Assembly (NCBI GenBank): GCA_018398765.1
Contig: JAHBMJ010002631.1
Coordinates: 1-17,319 of the forward strand
Origin: Chromera velia
Taxonomy: Eukaryota; Sar; Chromeraceae
Direction: 5' to 3'
DNA: 17,319 nt
In this document: positions 16,513-17,319 of the stretch, piece by piece
Position numbering within the stretch: position 1 is the first letter of the stretch
Layout of the letters: the number at the start of each line of letters is the position of its first letter
Position numbers and translations under genes: made by a program
Notes under the pieces: generated by a model
Databases searched by the model: none
What the model saw: the letters and a program-made list of their open reading frames with translations, nothing else
What the model was told of the DNA's origin: nothing

Positions 16513-16983
16513 TCACGCTGAAAGCCCATAGAGCGCCCGTTCCACCGCTTGCTTGCCCTCCTCGATCCTCTTCCACTCAGTTGGTGGAAGGAAGGGTCGC
16601 AGAGACTCCACAAGCTCCCTCAGAGTGGGAAAGATCTGCCCCAGAAAGTTCCGCTTGTAGGCTTCACGATCAAGCAACACGCCCCAGGGAAAGGAATCGA
16701 CAAGCGCAACGTGTTTTCCATTGTTCCGCCACTCCCTAAAGGTGTCCGCATAGCCGGGTTTTGGAAAGATCAGACTCGGAAGCACATTCAGCAATTGCCG
16801 AAGGGGTTCTATTCTGCCCAGGTCCGATTGCGCAGTTCCCCCTGCTCGTACCTCTGCTACCCGGGATGCCAACGCGCGTGCATAACGGAGCAGGAAAGCC
16901 TTCAAGAAAGAAGAGCGGGCCTCCAAACTTTGTCCTTCAGGACTCGGAAAGAAGTTCAGGTTCCTGTTCGCACCCGACGCTCT
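16513..16983 (-). CDS. Terminal exon of an unrecognised gene
   Basis: The acceptor tgttccatgcag precedes RASGANRNLNFFPSPEGQSL, phase 0, and the frame runs 157 codons to the stop at 16515-16513. The product segment is soluble and helix-rich: AFLLRYARALASRVAEVRAG, then PLRQLLNVLPSLIFPKPGYA, FREWRNNGKHVALVDSFPWG, LREAYK-like and REL-rich helices, and a C-terminal amphipathic helix (EWKRIEEGKQAVERALYGL). I do not recognise the family. An ATG at 16998 is in frame (MCSMQ), so translation could begin there without splicing, but the acceptor signal and pyrimidine content upstream favour a terminal exon of a gene extending past the right edge. Confidence 0.5.
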   Translation of the reverse strand, partial: RASGANRNLNFFPSPEGQSLEARSSFLKAFLLRYARALASRVAEVRAGGTAQSDLGRIEPLRQLLNVLPSLIFPKPGYADTFREWRNNGKHVALVDSFPWGVLLDREAYKRNFLGQIFPTLRELVESLRPFLPPTEWKRIEEGKQAVERALYGLSA

Positions 16984-16989
16984 CTGCAT

Positions 16990-17295
16990 GGAACACACAG
17001 TTCAGATCATCGAGACGCACCCAATGACAGAAAAGCAGCCACAGAGAGAGTCGGAGACTGCAAGAAATGCGTTCCCGCACAAAGCGAAGACGGGATGAAC
17101 GAGATAGAAACACGCAGAAAAGGTCCTTCAATCTTCACGATGCAACACTCAGTCGGTTGCGTGTCCGTACAAGAGACACAAGAGAACCTCCCGCACAAAA
17201 TGGCGAAAAAAAAGAGGAAACCCCGAGATGGGCAGGCTGAGAGAAATGTGGAGCAACGCCAGCAGATCGCGTTTTGTGTTCTTTGCTTCCCTTAC
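16990..17295 (-). other. Probable intron or 5' untranslated region of the right-edge gene
   Basis: On the minus strand it is pyrimidine-rich, with no convincing coding frame. A gtaagg hexamer (17295-17290) beside the terminal repeat could be the donor of the preceding exon, which would lie mostly outside the window. Confidence 0.3.
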
Positions 17296-17319
17296 ACCCA
17301 CCCACCCACCCACCCACCC
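17296..17319. repeat. (ACCC)n tandem repeat at the window edge
   Basis: About six ACCC units run to the end of the window. The minus strand is a (GGGT)n G-quadruplex-type tract like the one at 8941-8970. Confidence 0.9.

Overview
This is eukaryotic nuclear DNA. Coding blocks are separated by GT-AG introns with pyrimidine-rich (often ctgcag) acceptors, intergenic DNA is AT-rich, simple repeats are dense, and a decayed retroelement with an A-tail is present. A large intron-rich protist genome fits best. My guess is a chromerid-type alveolate alga such as Chromera, but this rests on style (long introns, many ankyrin and low-complexity proteins), not on a diagnostic gene. All gene models below were assembled by eye from splice signals and phase matching.

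Layout. (1) Bases 1-3205, plus strand: the 3' part of a multi-exon gene for an unrecognised Ser/Pro-rich protein with a Gln run, ending in a 1.6-kb exon. (2) About 3500-4780, plus strand: a 5'-truncated non-LTR (LINE-like) retroelement relic. It keeps one reading frame through three stop codons and ends in a 7-bp tandem repeat and an A10 tail. (3) 4780-5700: AT-rich and repeat-bearing DNA with no gene seen. (4) 14189 down to 5702, minus strand: the dominant feature, one roughly 8.5-kb gene of at least ten exons. It encodes about 25 or more ankyrin repeats followed by a C-terminal multi-pass membrane domain with an E-x-x-P-Q-L motif and a charged tail, about 2,000 residues in all. Nearly every proposed junction matches in phase. 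One junction restores an ankyrin repeat and another restores a transmembrane helix. An in-frame TAG sits inside one ankyrin repeat. (5) 14190-15171: a divergent intergenic region with GC palindromes and AT tracts. (6) 15172-15849, plus strand: an SPFH/band-7 gene of the HIR-like type, stopped early by TAA. The same frame continues with HIR-like sequence after the stop. (7) 15850-16500: AT-rich, with a nested inverted repeat. (8) 16983 down to 16513, minus strand: the last exon of an unrecognised gene that runs out of the window to the right.

The best candidate for something undescribed is the ankyrin/multi-pass membrane protein. It looks like a large cytosolic scaffold tethered to a small membrane module that is not a recognisable TRP channel. 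Several of its splice sites lie directly against microsatellites or a G-quadruplex-type repeat. Three separate loci carry in-frame stops inside otherwise coherent homology (UAG, UAA, and three in the retroelement). Ordinary pseudogene decay is the simplest explanation, but the ankyrin case deserves a transcript check.
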